Made by a program: the position numbers and the translations under genes. From the NCBI GenBank assembly GCA_026770025.1, contig JAMXDE010000022.1:186001-250000 (forward strand): a stretch of 64,000 nucleotides of DNA, written 5' to 3'. The notes beneath the pieces were generated by a model. That model made no database searches, was not told where the DNA came from, and saw nothing but the letters and a program-made list of their open reading frames with translations. This DNA comes from Craspedostauros australis (Eukaryota > Bacillariophyta > Bacillariophyceae > Mastogloiales > Achnanthaceae). Numbering within the stretch: position 1 is the first letter of the stretch; each line of letters begins with the position of its first letter. Below are positions 24,584-35,850 of this stretch, one piece after another.

Positions 24584-25533
24584 TTAGGCGCTCATGACAC
24601 GGAACTGGACCATTGGGTTGCGCCAGTCATAGCTCTGGGTGTTTGGGAGGGTGTTGGTTGGAACATCAGACTGGATGCCGCGGTGGATGTGGACGAAGCC
24701 CTCGCCGTTCCCATCAGCGTTGTTGCCGGCTGGGCAGGCTGGTCCTGGGATGGAATCACACTGCTGGTTGTTGACCTCGGTACCGGAATCGTATCCAACT
24801 CCGCGGAACATGTCACCTGGACTGATCTTGGCACCGCTCAGGGCGACGAAGCTGTTGGTTGTGTCGTGGTGAGATTTTGTTGAAGAGGATGTGGTGACGA
24901 GATGTCGTCGGATGAGAGAATGAAACAATGGGGGCACGATAGTGTGAGAAGTGTGATTCTATTCGATTCGATCCGATTCGATTCTGCCCTCTGATTCAAT
25001 AGCGAACGATGCGATGGCAGCACAATCATACGAATATCCATTACTTACCAATCGTTGGTGTTGACCGCCATGGTGGCGATGGTGACATAGTAGCCAGCTG
25101 GGACGGTGACTGGGATGTCGAGGCTGGCGCCTGGTCCGATCGGGCCTGCGACGGCCTTGGCGGTAGCGACACCTGGCTTGCCATCGTATGCGGTGACCAA
25201 AGCGGATGGATCTCCGTTCTCAGCGAGGGTTCCGAGGGCAGCGCTGGCTGGCATACCGAGGGTGAAGAGTGGGCCGGCGGCACGGGTGTGAACCATGAGG
25301 AAGAGGCCGCTGAATGGCTGGCGGAAGGCCAGGTTGGTGACGCGGACAATGAGGGACTGTGGTCCATCTGGGATGCTGCCGGCCTTGAGTCGGCGAGTGG
25401 CCTTGAGGATGTCGAAGTCGTCGACCTTCTCGTTGTCAGAGTCGTGGGCGGCAACGAATGTGGAGTCGTTGTTGGCGAGGAGGGCCATGGCGGAAGCCAG
25501 GAGGAGAGCTAGGGTGCTGGTCTTGAACATCAT
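24584..25533 (-). CDS. Secreted spondin-N-domain protein, two exons
   Basis: Exons (minus) are 25533-25049 and 24851-24584. The 197-bp intron (GTAAGT...ACAG) joins TND to CFVALSGAK and gives a 250-aa protein. The start at 25533 gives MMFKTSTLALLLASAMALLA, a clear signal peptide; an upstream extension has no better start. The mature part matches the spondin_N family: VTNLAFRQPFSG, LFTLGMPASAALGTLAENGD, GPGASLDIPV, MAVNTNDCFVAL, GVGYDSGTEVNNQQC and a final GEGFVHIHRGI. In animals and bacteria this fold is an extracellular, often metal-binding beta-sandwich found in adhesion and matrix proteins. Here it stands alone, so an extracellular or cell-wall role is the best guess. The match runs along the whole domain, so the family call is firm even though the function is not. 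Confidence 0.88.
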
Positions 25534-28500
25534 CTTGTTGCTTGATTTGTTGGTTGGGTTGTGTGTGCAGTTGCTGATTTTATGAGATGAGATGAGACGG
25601 CATGACATGAGAAGTGATGGAATCCAAGACTCTTGGGAATGCCCGCAAAATGAATGAGATCACGCGGATCTCCATCGCAGCAGGAGAGTAAAGTAGCAGG
25701 GGATGAAGTCGCATCCTCGAGATGCCAAAAACATGCCGATGACACAAGCTCAAGCAGGCTTCCCAAGACGTGCCAAGACCGCGCAAAGGCTAAAGAATCA
25801 ATTTCGAAACTGCACGTGCAACATCAATCAGTCGCCAGGGACTTCGCCTCCCCTGGCATTTGGCAACTTGCGGCGAGGGTGAAAATTTGGGCTTGGGTCC
25901 TGTTGTTGCGATCGGGATTTGAATCCTTTGGCGGTTACTTTTTTGGCACCAAGCGGGGAAGAACGACGGGCGGCGGCACCTACTGGTCCATTGCCGCTCC
26001 CGAAGGTATCACGTGTCGCTTGTGGTTGTATTGGTTGCCGCGGTAGTCTTCCTGAAGCGCCTGTTCCACGAGTTCTGGCCTCTTGAATCTCACCAGGTGG
26101 ACGGTGCCACGATAATAACTGTCCACTCTTGTCACAGCTTTCTCTGTGATGATCACTTGTCATGTGTCTCTAAACGCAGTGCGTTTCCGTTCTTCCAGCA
26201 CACTGATGGAAATCGGCCAACATTGCATCTTTCCCGCTTGGGCGCTCTTCCAATTGTTCGCCCGATGCTAAGTGAAGGAGTGTTGCCAAGTATTCCGTTC
26301 ACGACAGTTCATAGTCGAACACATCGCACACTAAGTCTCTTGGCGATAGCGATGATGCAGCCTGTCGCTCTGAGCGCGCTTTGATGTCGTACTATTTGCC
26401 GTTGAACATTTGTCTTTGATCTGGGTGCGTCAATCCCTGAGACGACCAAACCTGCCTGTGCAGTTTGTGAGGAGAGCCGGAGATAAAACAGATGCCCGCC
26501 ACGACCAAACCTTGCCGCTTTTCTGTGAAACAAGAGTTCACGCGCAACTCCAAACAACGCGTTTTCGCTTTTCTTTGCTTGGTTTGGTACCGAGTCCAAA
26601 GACGAGTCAACAAACATGGACACCATATGTTTGATCTGTCCTTCATCCCAACTCGCATCTCGAAGGACTCAGCAGGCTACGTCGAAGGGACGAGATTAAC
26701 TCCCTCTGTATCGGATGGTCTACCCTGGCGAGCGCAACGAGATTGAGGACCGTCGCCATCGATCTTTAATGACATAGCAGAAATTCCTGTTGTGCTGAGC
26801 ATCAGAACAGTCTGCATGGGATGAAACATGGTGCGTGCTCATCGGTTGGAGAAACGACACAAGGAGGAAATAAACCCATCCAACGAATGCATCATGGTAA
26901 ACATACTTGGATATGTCTATGCAACTGTCTCTTCGTGGTTGTCTTGAAGCATCTGGGTTCAAGCAAAAGGAGAGAGTTAACAAGACGACGGAAAAGAATG
27001 CAGCAGATCAAGATGAAGTATGAACGGAAGCAGCGGCAAATGCACATTCTATCTCTTCACAGAATTTCAATACACACATCCAGATGGGACACTCTTCCAC
27101 GTCGAAACACATAATGTGATCAATCGGCATCTCACCGAAGGCCCCCTTCGCTTCTGTGGACCAAGGTTGCGAGGCATGCAGACAGAACCGTCCACAACAA
27201 GCAGCCTGTGGCACATAGTAGCAAATGTGCAACAAATGCACAACAAGTCAGCGGCTATTGTGCCCAGTCCCCGAAGTTGAGCGTCTCTGTTTGGAAGATG
27301 ACGTTTCTGCACCACCGCGCAAGTGATTGGAACTGTAGTTTTCGGTGGATTGCCTGCAACGTATTCTACGAACTACCAAAACGGAAACTATGCTCCATAC
27401 TATTGTATTTTATAATATTATACTCTGCTATATCTCTCCGCTGACTCGATCATCGCCCTCGTCAGCATCGGCATTCATGTCCACATCTACACCCACATCT
27501 ACATCCACTTCTGTAGCGGAACCGTTGCTAGTAGCGTTTGCACGATTCGTATGATCGCGAATGAATCAATTCGATTCTGCTTGGGTGTGGAGTTGAATGT
27601 GCGGTTGGATGTATGGTCCATAGATCATACTCTATCTGGAAGCCTGACCACAGAGCTGATGGTCGGCTTTCACAACCTCGCCGATCCGCAGCGCACTCCT
27701 CCACTGAATGTTTGGGCTTTCTATGTTTGGCTGACGAGTGCTCGGTTTGCTCCTTCCCATCACCGACGCCTCGTCCTAGCTCGCATCACGTTGGGCTGTG
27801 TGATGCAATTACATGTCTGCATCCTCGAAGAGTACATATTCCAGAGTGCTCCACTCTATGGTACGTTCCCTTGTTCTGTGTCGTCTGCATTGATTGGACT
27901 AGCATAATGGTCGCGAAGACGATGGTGGCGGTTACGACGACGACGACGACAACGACGACGATGATGATGGGCGCAACCATGCTCCACAAATTGGCGGTTG
28001 CGGTTGCGGTACCAGTAGTCGATGGTTGCGATGGACAGCGTTGGACATCACAGATCGAACACATTTATGCTGAAGACGGTTCACGCACTTCTGCTTCTCT
28101 TCGCGTATTTTAGCTCCGGCATCGACTTCTGTGAAGAGTTAAGCTCGCGCAAAGTCAAAGCTATCGCTTGGGTGATTGTTCAACGAGGGAGCCTCATTGT
28201 GATGACACTCGTTCTGTCTCACATTTCTCCGCAAGGTATCCACCATCACGAACGCATTTGCAGTCGCTTCACGCTGTGACATCATCTTATGGGTATTACA
28301 TCATGAACGGTCATGATCATTCCTTTGCTCATGATCCTTCAACAAAACAGCCCCCAACACGCCAACGATCACATGAAGCAACGCCTGCCAACCTGGGGGA
28401 ACGACCATCCCACTTGCCGAGGTGGCCTGCGACGTGCTTCGGGATGAATGAACGGGATGAATGAACGGGACGGCGATTCGGGGATGGACACGGTAGCCAA

Positions 28501-29222
28501 AGAGCTTGAGATTTATTGAACACTCGAACCGACAAGGGACATCCAAACATACAATTGCATACCAGTACGAATATGTTCACATTTTGATGCTCTCTGCTCT
28601 CTGCTCTTCGTAGATGTGGGTGTGGGTGTGGATGAGTGTAACGCGCATTGGAGGAAAGCTCCAAATTGATGCGAGCCACGAGTGGAGCACCCATCCATCA
28701 GGAAATCTCGAGAGTGGATGGCTGCACATGATGTCCACCTTCCTTCTTCTTGCGACTGCGAGTACTCCCCCGAACGCACAGAGCAATCGCCAACCAGAAG
28801 CGCGGATACCCAACCATCCGACCCTTCGTGTCAAGGCTTCCAAAAATGCAACAAGACAACAAGGCGACGAACAACATGTTACATTTAACATGCATCCGCG
28901 TATGATGCAGTGCTTGAACGAGAATAAGACGGAGAGATGCGAAGTCGCGCTGCCATGTTTGTGAAAGTCGTCTGATCGCGCACGCCGTGAACAGATCCCG
29001 CGCACCAGATGCTCTTGCATGCGTACTTCGTTCTTCATTCTGTCGCCGATGGTTTCCCATCACGTTCTTCCCTCCGTCTTGTCAATCCGCAGCTCACAAT
29101 ACCGCAACGAGCACAAACGCAACCGCACAAACCAAACATAAAATCACAACAGCCCACAGCAAAAAGACAAACCACAAAGTTACAAAGCAACACAACAGCA
29201 ACGTAAGCCACATCTCAACATC
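25534..29222. other. Long intergenic region
   Basis: 3.7 kb without a supportable gene. It holds a CGA/GAT trinucleotide run at about 27,935-27,968 and a short degenerate CCACATCTACA repeat at about 27,480-27,510. It should contain the promoters of the spondin-domain gene (minus) and of the membrane-protein gene (plus). Confidence 0.55.
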
Positions 29223-30488
29223 ATGAGTATCTCCACCTCCGAATCCATTGCAGTCGCAGTCGAAGTCGCAGGCGCAGTCGCGCCATGCCATGAAGCATTT
29301 TCCATGGCCAGGCTCACCATCCCATCCAGCGGAGCCAACTTCAGCAACATTTTGTCCGCTGACGTACTACTATCGGCGGTACCACCCGTTGGCAATGCCA
29401 TCATCAACATCAATGCGACCAACAGCACGAGTACGAGTACGCGTACCCATGACGACCAGGCTCCCATCTTCACCGAGACCATGTCATCGTCATACTGGAT
29501 GGTCAGCACAATCTTCACCATCGCCATCTGCCTCCATGCCTACCGTCATTGGCACATTCCCAAGATCACGTCAAGAACGCTGGCCATGATCAACCTTGCA
29601 ATGTGCATGACAGCGATGATCCCTTTCCTCATCTACGTCGTCACGAAGAACTCGTGGAGTGGCGGCGACCTCCCCGAGCTGCAGCGGTACCTCATCGATC
29701 ACCTCCACCTCATCCTCATGTCTCTTTGGGCTGTCGTATCCACCACGCAGGTTCTCACCGCCATCTTCAAGGCCTACAGACTGCATTCCATCCTGGGTTG
29801 GTTCGCTTTGGACGTGCTCCTCCCAGCCATCATCGTCGAACTCCACACGAACGCTTCCTGGGTCTTCGTGTCCACCAAATCGGCCGCATTGGCACAAGGA
29901 CATCTGTTGGCGGACGCCGTCGACCCAACCATGTGGCAGACCGCCCTTTACTCCCTACCATTCGCCGCAGCACTGCTCACGCCGACCATGATCGCCATGT
30001 TCTGGTGGTTGAGCCGCTCCAGCCTGCACGACACCAAGCGCATTCCCAACCGCGCCGTGCGTTTCCGACTCCACATCACGTACATGACCTTGCTCATGAC
30101 GACCATCTGCGGCACGGGATTCTCGCGATGGGGCTTTCGCATCGCGTTCCGTATGACGGAGTGTCCTGCTCATCATCATGACATCATCAGCATCCGCATT
30201 CAGCACCTGGCGACCACTCACGGTGCCTGCATGCTGTTGATGGTCGCGACCCTCATCTACATGACGATTCCAAAGAGCATGAGGCAGCACGGCGAGGCTG
30301 TTGCAACATCGGCATCCGAAATGTCCATCAGCACGAGGAACGCCAGCAAGGGGCTGCGACTTTCATTCTACGCGTTCCTGATGCACGGACTTTTGCAACT
30401 CATCGCAACGCAAGCGATGGACTTTCCATTCGCATTTAAGTGCGATATGCCAGCCATCGACGCCTTCATCTCGCAACATGGGCTGTAG
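29223..30488 (+). CDS. Multi-pass membrane protein of unknown family
   Basis: 421 aa, no intron visible. A Ser/Thr/Asn-rich N terminus of about 90 residues with several N-x-S/T sites precedes seven or eight hydrophobic spans: near residues 92-110 (WMVSTIFTIAICLHAY), 121-142, 160-184, 190-208, 240-262, 280-300, 335-350 and 372-392. Short basic loops (FKAYRLH, HDTKRIPNRAVRFR) separate them. The glycosylatable N terminus followed by about seven spans would fit a receptor-like topology, but I see no diagnostic motif such as DRY or NPxxY, so I do not call it a GPCR. It lies about 1 kb upstream of the cyclase gene in the same orientation. The final start codon is preceded by A-rich leader sequence. 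Confidence 0.75.
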   Translation: MSISTSESIAVAVEVAGAVAPCHEAFSMARLTIPSSGANFSNILSADVLLSAVPPVGNAIININATNSTSTSTRTHDDQAPIFTETMSSSYWMVSTIFTIAICLHAYRHWHIPKITSRTLAMINLAMCMTAMIPFLIYVVTKNSWSGGDLPELQRYLIDHLHLILMSLWAVVSTTQVLTAIFKAYRLHSILGWFALDVLLPAIIVELHTNASWVFVSTKSAALAQGHLLADAVDPTMWQTALYSLPFAAALLTPTMIAMFWWLSRSSLHDTKRIPNRAVRFRLHITYMTLLMTTICGTGFSRWGFRIAFRMTECPAHHHDIISIRIQHLATTHGACMLLMVATLIYMTIPKSMRQHGEAVATSASEMSISTRNASKGLRLSFYAFLMHGLLQLIATQAMDFPFAFKCDMPAIDAFISQHGL

Positions 30489-31506
30489 AGCCGATGAATG
30501 CAACGCAAGAGTGAGAGCTGCTCTGCTCTACTCGACTGTTCTCTACTCGGCTGTTCTCTGCTCGACTGTTCTCTATTTCAATCCACTGCAGAGTAGGACA
30601 CTGTAAACACAAACATATTCGTGGGATCTATTATTTTATCCATTCTAGTTCCTGTACGTCCAGGCAGAACGATCAGCTGGCTTCTTTCTTTTCGATGAAT
30701 TGATTTGGGAACAGGAAAACGCTCGAATTGCAAGGGAAAAAGTGAAAAGGGAGAATCATCTCGTTCGAGTCCCGTCAATTGTTTGTTTGGCGATTTTAGT
30801 CAAGAGTGGAAGAAACGATTCGTGTGTGAGCATGCGACGTGGTCGTGGAGTGAAGCACGCGGGTCATTTCTGCAATTCTGCGTACCATAAATAACGACGC
30901 CGACGTTGTCGCACAATCATCATCGCAAACGCACACAAAGTCTGTCGAAGCGAAATGGCTGCCTTGTGCGGTTTGCGAACACTGCGAAAGAGAGACGAAT
31001 TTTGTTGGTTCCGGTAGTCGAGAACTCTTGGCCAAGGCTTGATTGTGCATGTGATGATGTCAACCTTGGAACCGTGCAGAACAACAGCTCTTCCACCGTC
31101 TTTGCGCCTGGGACGTGACAGATTCGGATTCTTCACGCAGACGGACAGCAACAAAGCACAAAAGGGCACGAAGCGAGAGGAAACGAAGGGACAGTTTCGC
31201 CCCTTTGACGGCAGGGGCAAAACGGTGACCCTCTGAGAAGCCAACGAGCACCTCAACACAACCACCACTGTCATCACAATAACCCAGCATCGACTGCAAC
31301 GACAAGGGAACATAGATCGCAACGTCAGTGACCGAGAGCTGCGCAGGTGGCATCACAATCGCAAACATCCAAGAAGACGGTTCCGGGTTCAGCTTGTACC
31401 ATACAGCAATAGCGATAGCTATAGTAGCAGCCACCGGCATACTCTGGAGCATTCACGTTAAGAGATAACCACCATCTTCAGCAAACAGCAAGCAGCAGCA
31501 GCGACC
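30489..31506. other. Intergenic region upstream of the cyclase gene, with a 15-bp triplication
   Basis: 1.0 kb. Three tandem 15-bp units (CTCTACTCGACTGTT and variants) lie at 30526-30570, just after the membrane-protein stop. The rest should be the cyclase promoter and leader. I see no gene. Confidence 0.6.
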
Positions 31507-33315
31507 ATGGCATCCACCAGCATGCCCAACAATGACACCTCCAGATCCAGCGAGACAGACCTAAAGACGGCAGCGTCGGCTGCTATCGCCAAAGCACGAG
31601 CAGCAGCGGCGGTATCGGCGGCGCCATCCCCTGCAGCCAACCTCTGGTCCAGCTTCAACTCGGACATGGAAGACATCCTGCTTGAGCCGGACAGCACCAG
31701 GGACGAGAAATTCCGGCGCGCCAAGGATCGGTTCGAGCGTCCAGGATGTGTTCTCATCATCAAATTTCACATCCATCATGCAGAGTCGTCCCATCAGAAG
31801 CTCTCCATCACCATGTATTTGCGTTCCTTGCTGGAGGCTTGCGTGTTGGACAGCGGCAGGAGCAACAGCAATAGCGACAACAAAAACGACGCTGCCACGT
31901 TGTCAGACAAGCGCGATCGACCGCATCTCGTCAAGTACGACGACGAGCGAGCATTCTGCGTGCACCGATCGCCTGCTGCCGCTCTGCGCGGTGCCTTGCG
32001 CACCAAGTGCATCGTGGACGAATGCAAAAAGCGATTCGCTTGCGAGATCGATGTGTCGTGCGGTTTGGATCACGGGCCGCTGGTCCTGCTGGTCGGCGAC
32101 TACTACGGCAACGCCGTCAACATCGCATCGAAGCTGGGTGAAGATCACGCCAAAGATGGCGAGATCTTGATCTCCGATGGTTGCTACCGCATGATTTTGA
32201 AAGAGCAACATAATGAAGCAGACAGCATATTCTCCGATGTCTCAGTGGAGGATGGATTTGTCAAGATTTCAAAGGTGGATATCGTCTACAAATCCATTGC
32301 CGTATCATCGGACAACGTCCAAAAATTCTTGCCCTCCGACCTGCCATCTCATGAAACGATCGTAAATCCTGCGCAGAACAATCCCGCTAAATATGAAGCG
32401 TCGCAATCGGCAACCTCAGAAGATAACGACGGCACCAACGTCCACGATATCCGCCTGTCCTGCCTGCAGCTCTCCAGCACGGACGGAAATCAGCGACAGC
32501 ATGCGGCCCAGCAGCTGGAAGCAAATTGCCAGTACACGTGCACAATGCTGCAATCGGATCTCAGCGGATTCACCCGTCTGACGCAGCGCTACGGCATCTA
32601 CCATTTCCTCCTCCTCGTGGCCAACTGCCGCAAGATATTCCGGGATGCCATCCGAGAGAGTGGTTGCGACGGCAAGATCGTCAAGTACGACGGGGACAAC
32701 GTCATCGTGCGTTTCGAGACTCCAACAGACTGCATCAGCACGGTTCGGCACATCAAGACCGGCATCCGTCGGTACAACCAGGATAAGGAGACGGACTATC
32801 AGATCCGCATCAAGCTGGGCGTCGCCCACGGCACCGTCTGCATCATTAACCATGACATCATCGGCGAGGCGTGGGAGGATTGCTGCACTCTGGGAGAAGA
32901 TACGGCCGAAGTTGGTGAAGTGCTGATCACTCAGGTGGTGTACGATGAGCTCGCCGTTGCAACCAAGATGGGCGCTGAAGCAGAAACAGACGAAACACGA
33001 AATCAAGCGGCCGAGCAATATCGATTTGAAGACCGTTGCGTGGAGACCGACGAAGGCGAAGCGCTGTGGCACTACAACATGACGTTCACGGATGAGTACG
33101 GCAGCAGCAACAACACCAACGATAACAACATCATTGACACAGGGGTTCATGGTGTGCTGAATGCGACGTGTGTCATCGACGAAAGCACGGTTGTCGTGTC
33201 CGTACAACAAAGAGAAGAATCCGACGAGATTCAACAAATGAAGGCAGATCAATCATCCATCATCAACGATTCGCAACCGACAACGCTCTCTGGCGCTGTT
33301 GCGACCGGCTGCTGA
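31507..33315 (+). CDS. Soluble class III nucleotidyl cyclase with two cyclase homology domains
   Basis: 602 aa, single exon, no membrane span or signal peptide. Domain 1 (about residues 75-240) has SCGLDHG, then GNAVNIASKLGED and GEILIS; it keeps the transition-state Asn (N205) with Lys (K209) in the usual Arg position. The first metal-binding Asp is absent: the expected site reads LIIKFHIHH. Domain 2 (about 345-495) has both metal Asp residues, SDLSGFT (D351) and KYDGDN (D397), then IKLGVAHG and GEVLIT; its Asn-x3-Arg site reads GEAWEDCCTLGED, so Asn and Arg are lost. Together they supply one complete active site, as in C1/C2 mammalian cyclases and soluble adenylyl cyclase, but with the C2-like domain first. 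Expected product is cAMP or cGMP. Domain architecture is seen directly; specificity is not determined. The C terminus is Asn/Asp-rich and disordered. Confidence 0.85.
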   Translation: MASTSMPNNDTSRSSETDLKTAASAAIAKARAAAAVSAAPSPAANLWSSFNSDMEDILLEPDSTRDEKFRRAKDRFERPGCVLIIKFHIHHAESSHQKLSITMYLRSLLEACVLDSGRSNSNSDNKNDAATLSDKRDRPHLVKYDDERAFCVHRSPAAALRGALRTKCIVDECKKRFACEIDVSCGLDHGPLVLLVGDYYGNAVNIASKLGEDHAKDGEILISDGCYRMILKEQHNEADSIFSDVSVEDGFVKISKVDIVYKSIAVSSDNVQKFLPSDLPSHETIVNPAQNNPAKYEASQSATSEDNDGTNVHDIRLSCLQLSSTDGNQRQHAAQQLEANCQYTCTMLQSDLSGFTRLTQRYGIYHFLLLVANCRKIFRDAIRESGCDGKIVKYDGDNVIVRFETPTDCISTVRHIKTGIRRYNQDKETDYQIRIKLGVAHGTVCIINHDIIGEAWEDCCTLGEDTAEVGEVLITQVVYDELAVATKMGAEAETDETRNQAAEQYRFEDRCVETDEGEALWHYNMTFTDEYGSSNNTNDNNIIDTGVHGVLNATCVIDESTVVVSVQQREESDEIQQMKADQSSIINDSQPTTLSGAVATGC

Positions 33316-33389
33316 AGGCACACGATCCGCCGTATCATATCATAGCGTGTTACATGAACTGGAATGTATGGTATTAATCTGCTCCTCGC

Positions 33390-33864
33390 CATCCCCCCTT
33401 CCGGAATTCAAAACCGAACGGAAATGTATGGGATACTCGGGGAACGCTTCCGAAAGGTTGAGCCTGGCGTGAGTGCTGCCTTAGTCCTTCACGTTGATGG
33501 GTCCGAAGATGGGGCCGCAGGAGATTTAGTCGGAACGGTTGTATGCATCTTAGATCTCTGCGACGTCGAAGTTCTTTTCTCCTGGTTCATTGGCGTGCTG
33601 CCGTATGCTGGCGATCACGCCGAAGATTGGTTCGCCATCGAACTTCAACAAATCCATCCGGTGCAGATGGGGGACCGAGGTGGGTGCGGAGACTTCTTCC
33701 TCTGCCGTTGCTGCGGCGACGTCGTCCATTTTGGACGCAACGACCATTCTGTTGGCTGGAACGCGACGACTGAGCAGCGGGGGTGCTGATGCCGTGAGGA
33801 AGGTCCGTCGATGCCGTTGCGACGGTCGAAGCGAGCACGAAGGTTGCGTACCATGATTATCGAG
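33390..33864 (-). pseudogene. Decayed NTF2-like plastid protein paralog
   Basis: The minus strand carries pieces of the same protein as the genes at 46.6 and 47.9 kb. These are a hydrophobic leader (FVLASTVATAST), then LHRMDLLKFDGEPIFGVI matching PHWMDFLKYDGQPTFDVI, then NEPGEKNFDVAEI matching SEPGYKSFNLAQI, then CGPIFGPINVKD matching RGPFIGPMTRED, then FPFGFEF matching VPFGFAV. The pieces lie in different frames, with at least two stops and several shifts, and the C-terminal half is missing. One end of a Tc1/mariner-type copy lies about 30 bp beyond its 5' end. It is the third, dead member of this small local family. Confidence 0.75.
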
Positions 33865-33896
33865 GATTGATCGCAGAGTGAATTGTGGAAGACGTA

Positions 33897-33946
33897 CGAC
33901 CTCCAGGTCGCAGTTGATGCACTCACGATAACACTAGTTGTGGAGT
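33897..33946 (+). repeat. Left 50-bp terminal inverted repeat, copy 1
   Basis: It starts CGACCTCCAGGTCGCAG and ends GTTGTGGAGT. It pairs with 43459-43508 with a single mismatch at the second base. Confidence 0.97.
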
Positions 33947-34215
33947 GTTTTTTGAGTTTTACTCGTGATGAGTCGTGATAAAGTAGACTAAATTAGAGCA
34001 CACCCAAAACCATCCAAACAACTGCTTATGATGTTATATCTCAACAACGCACCATTTAAAATTAAAACTAGACAGTTCATTCGGACGCTTGGCTATCGTT
34101 TATTCTGAATATCTTAGTTAAATTTGTATGAACTTTATTTTTAATGTCGTTTTGGCTTGCTGTCTGTCAGGTGGTGGGTGCAAAAAATTCTCGATGGCAC
34201 CATGCTGCCCTACCT

Positions 34216-35345
34216 TCAGCACCCATGATCATCATTATCATCCCTGGCATTTTCACAATCTGCGCACCACACTGGCTCCGGATACCCCCCATCTATCCAC
34301 TCCATGAAGATCCTGCGCAGATAGCCGCATCTCATACTCCAAACTGTCCCTGCACTGAAACGCAGAATTTTCGAACACCCGATTCCGACACGGATGCCGT
34401 TCGGATTTGGATCCGTATCTCGTCGATACGATCCTTGCAGCTCCTTCACATGCCCCTCATGCGTTCCCACATTCTCTGGCGACACACTGATGTGTTCAGA
34501 ATGGGTGGGGCGCTCATACCTCCAAAGGTGCACCTCCATGTGATGATGCCATCATGATGTTTTTCCGACACCCAAAAAAATCCCTTTCGTGTGCATCCCA
34601 GGCTGCAGCCTCTTCCAGACCGTATCTGCGCAGGATACTTCGCCATGGCCATCTTGAGTTGATTCCTAACACATCTTGAATGGGTGGTTTGGCGATATGG
34701 GTGACTTTTCAATGGCACCCATCACCAGCGAAGTCACGTGATGTGTCCGCCGCCACCCGCCAAAAAACTCTTGCCCGCCACTTGTTTCTTGCGGAGGGCA
34801 CCTTCCAGGCCACCCCCGACCCTCAAACTTCGTGTGCATCTTCACCGTATCCTCTTGGATACGTCTTGCCCATCCATGGTCGTTGGAATGGCCTGTGCAT
34901 TCCAGGCAGAGACCATATCCAATGAGCATATTTTCCTCCGAATCGTGCCGTGTGCGCGTGGGCCTGCCACGGCCCCAAATAAGCCAAGATGACATCCCGC
35001 TCTCGCTCATCCACCAAACTTTCCATGGCGGTTCCGCCTATGCCCTCAGATCTTGCACTGGACCGCTGGTTGTGGCAGTGCCGTCGATGCCATTCGACAG
35101 CGCTTGTGGAGTTTTGTTGTGTTTCTCCATTGTCGTGTTGTTGTGTTGTGTTTGGTGTTCTCAAACAGTTTTTGCTGTTGGGGGCCATGGAGATTAACCA
35201 CAATTCTACCAAATGCGCCCATCAATGAGAACACTTTGCGAGTCCCGAATTGCACCTCCATTCCACAACGACACAGCGAAGGCACAAAATCCTCCTCACA
35301 AAATGGACAACGGAAACATTGCGCATCTGCGACGAGCTGCTGTTG
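34216..35345 (-). pseudogene. Possible Cys-rich coding remnant in copy 1
   Basis: The minus strand just before the hairpin region reads CFRCPFCEEDF, then SLCRCGMEVQF in one frame (about 35,245-35,320), a CxxCxxC...CxC pattern typical of zinc binding. Further downstream are shorter open stretches with CxxC pairs (GYGLCLEC near 34,900; VWCADCEN near 34,250) in other frames. No ATG or set of splice sites joins them convincingly. It is either a multi-exon accessory gene I cannot resolve or a decayed one. Both transposon copies carry it identically. Confidence 0.3.
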
Positions 35346-35504
35346 ATTCTCTGCTGCTTGTAGTCATAGCTTACACAGAATGTAGAATGACTGTGACCTT
35401 CCCACAAAGGAAAGAGTGGATGGTACAAGGCACCTTGTGACCATCCTCCTGTGTTGTTCATGCCGTTCTGTGGTGCGCTGCGCCGTGCTGCGCGTCAATG
35501 ACTG

Positions 35505-35560
35505 GTGCTGTGCTGTGCTGTGCTGTGCTGTGCTGTGCTGTGCTGTGCTGTGCTGTGCTG
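35505..35560. repeat. GTGCT pentanucleotide array, copy 1
   Basis: About eleven perfect TGCTG units. Copy 2 has the same number at 54845-54900. Confidence 0.95.
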
Positions 35561-35850
35561 TTCTCCTTGTGTGCCTGGTGTGCGTCGCGACCAGCCAATC
35601 TCGTACAATCAGCTTGCAACCTCTATTGACACACAGCTAGTATTCACCATGAGTTCCCTTGTTGTTAGACCATGTGTGCTGAATCAATCCAATCGTTGTT
35701 CGAGTTTTGAGTCCTTTGTGTCAGTCACACTTCGTTTCGAAAGATCCAAGAAAACTACTCGATAGAATTCGGAAAATGTGATGCGGGTTTCAGACCCAAG
35801 ACAAAATTAGGAAGATGATCCAAGAGGATCAAAGAGACTCTATTAGACCT

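Noticed and set aside
27786-28064. Minus-strand frame with a strongly hydrophobic run
   Set aside because: The hydrophobic stretch is the translation of a CGA/GAT trinucleotide repeat; there is no support on either side.
29223-30488. Calling the membrane protein a G-protein-coupled receptor
   Set aside because: The number of spans is seven or eight, and no receptor signature motif is visible.
30700-30790. A tRNA-like B-box word (GTTCGAGTCC)
   Set aside because: No matching A box, acceptor stem or anticodon arm can be formed around it.
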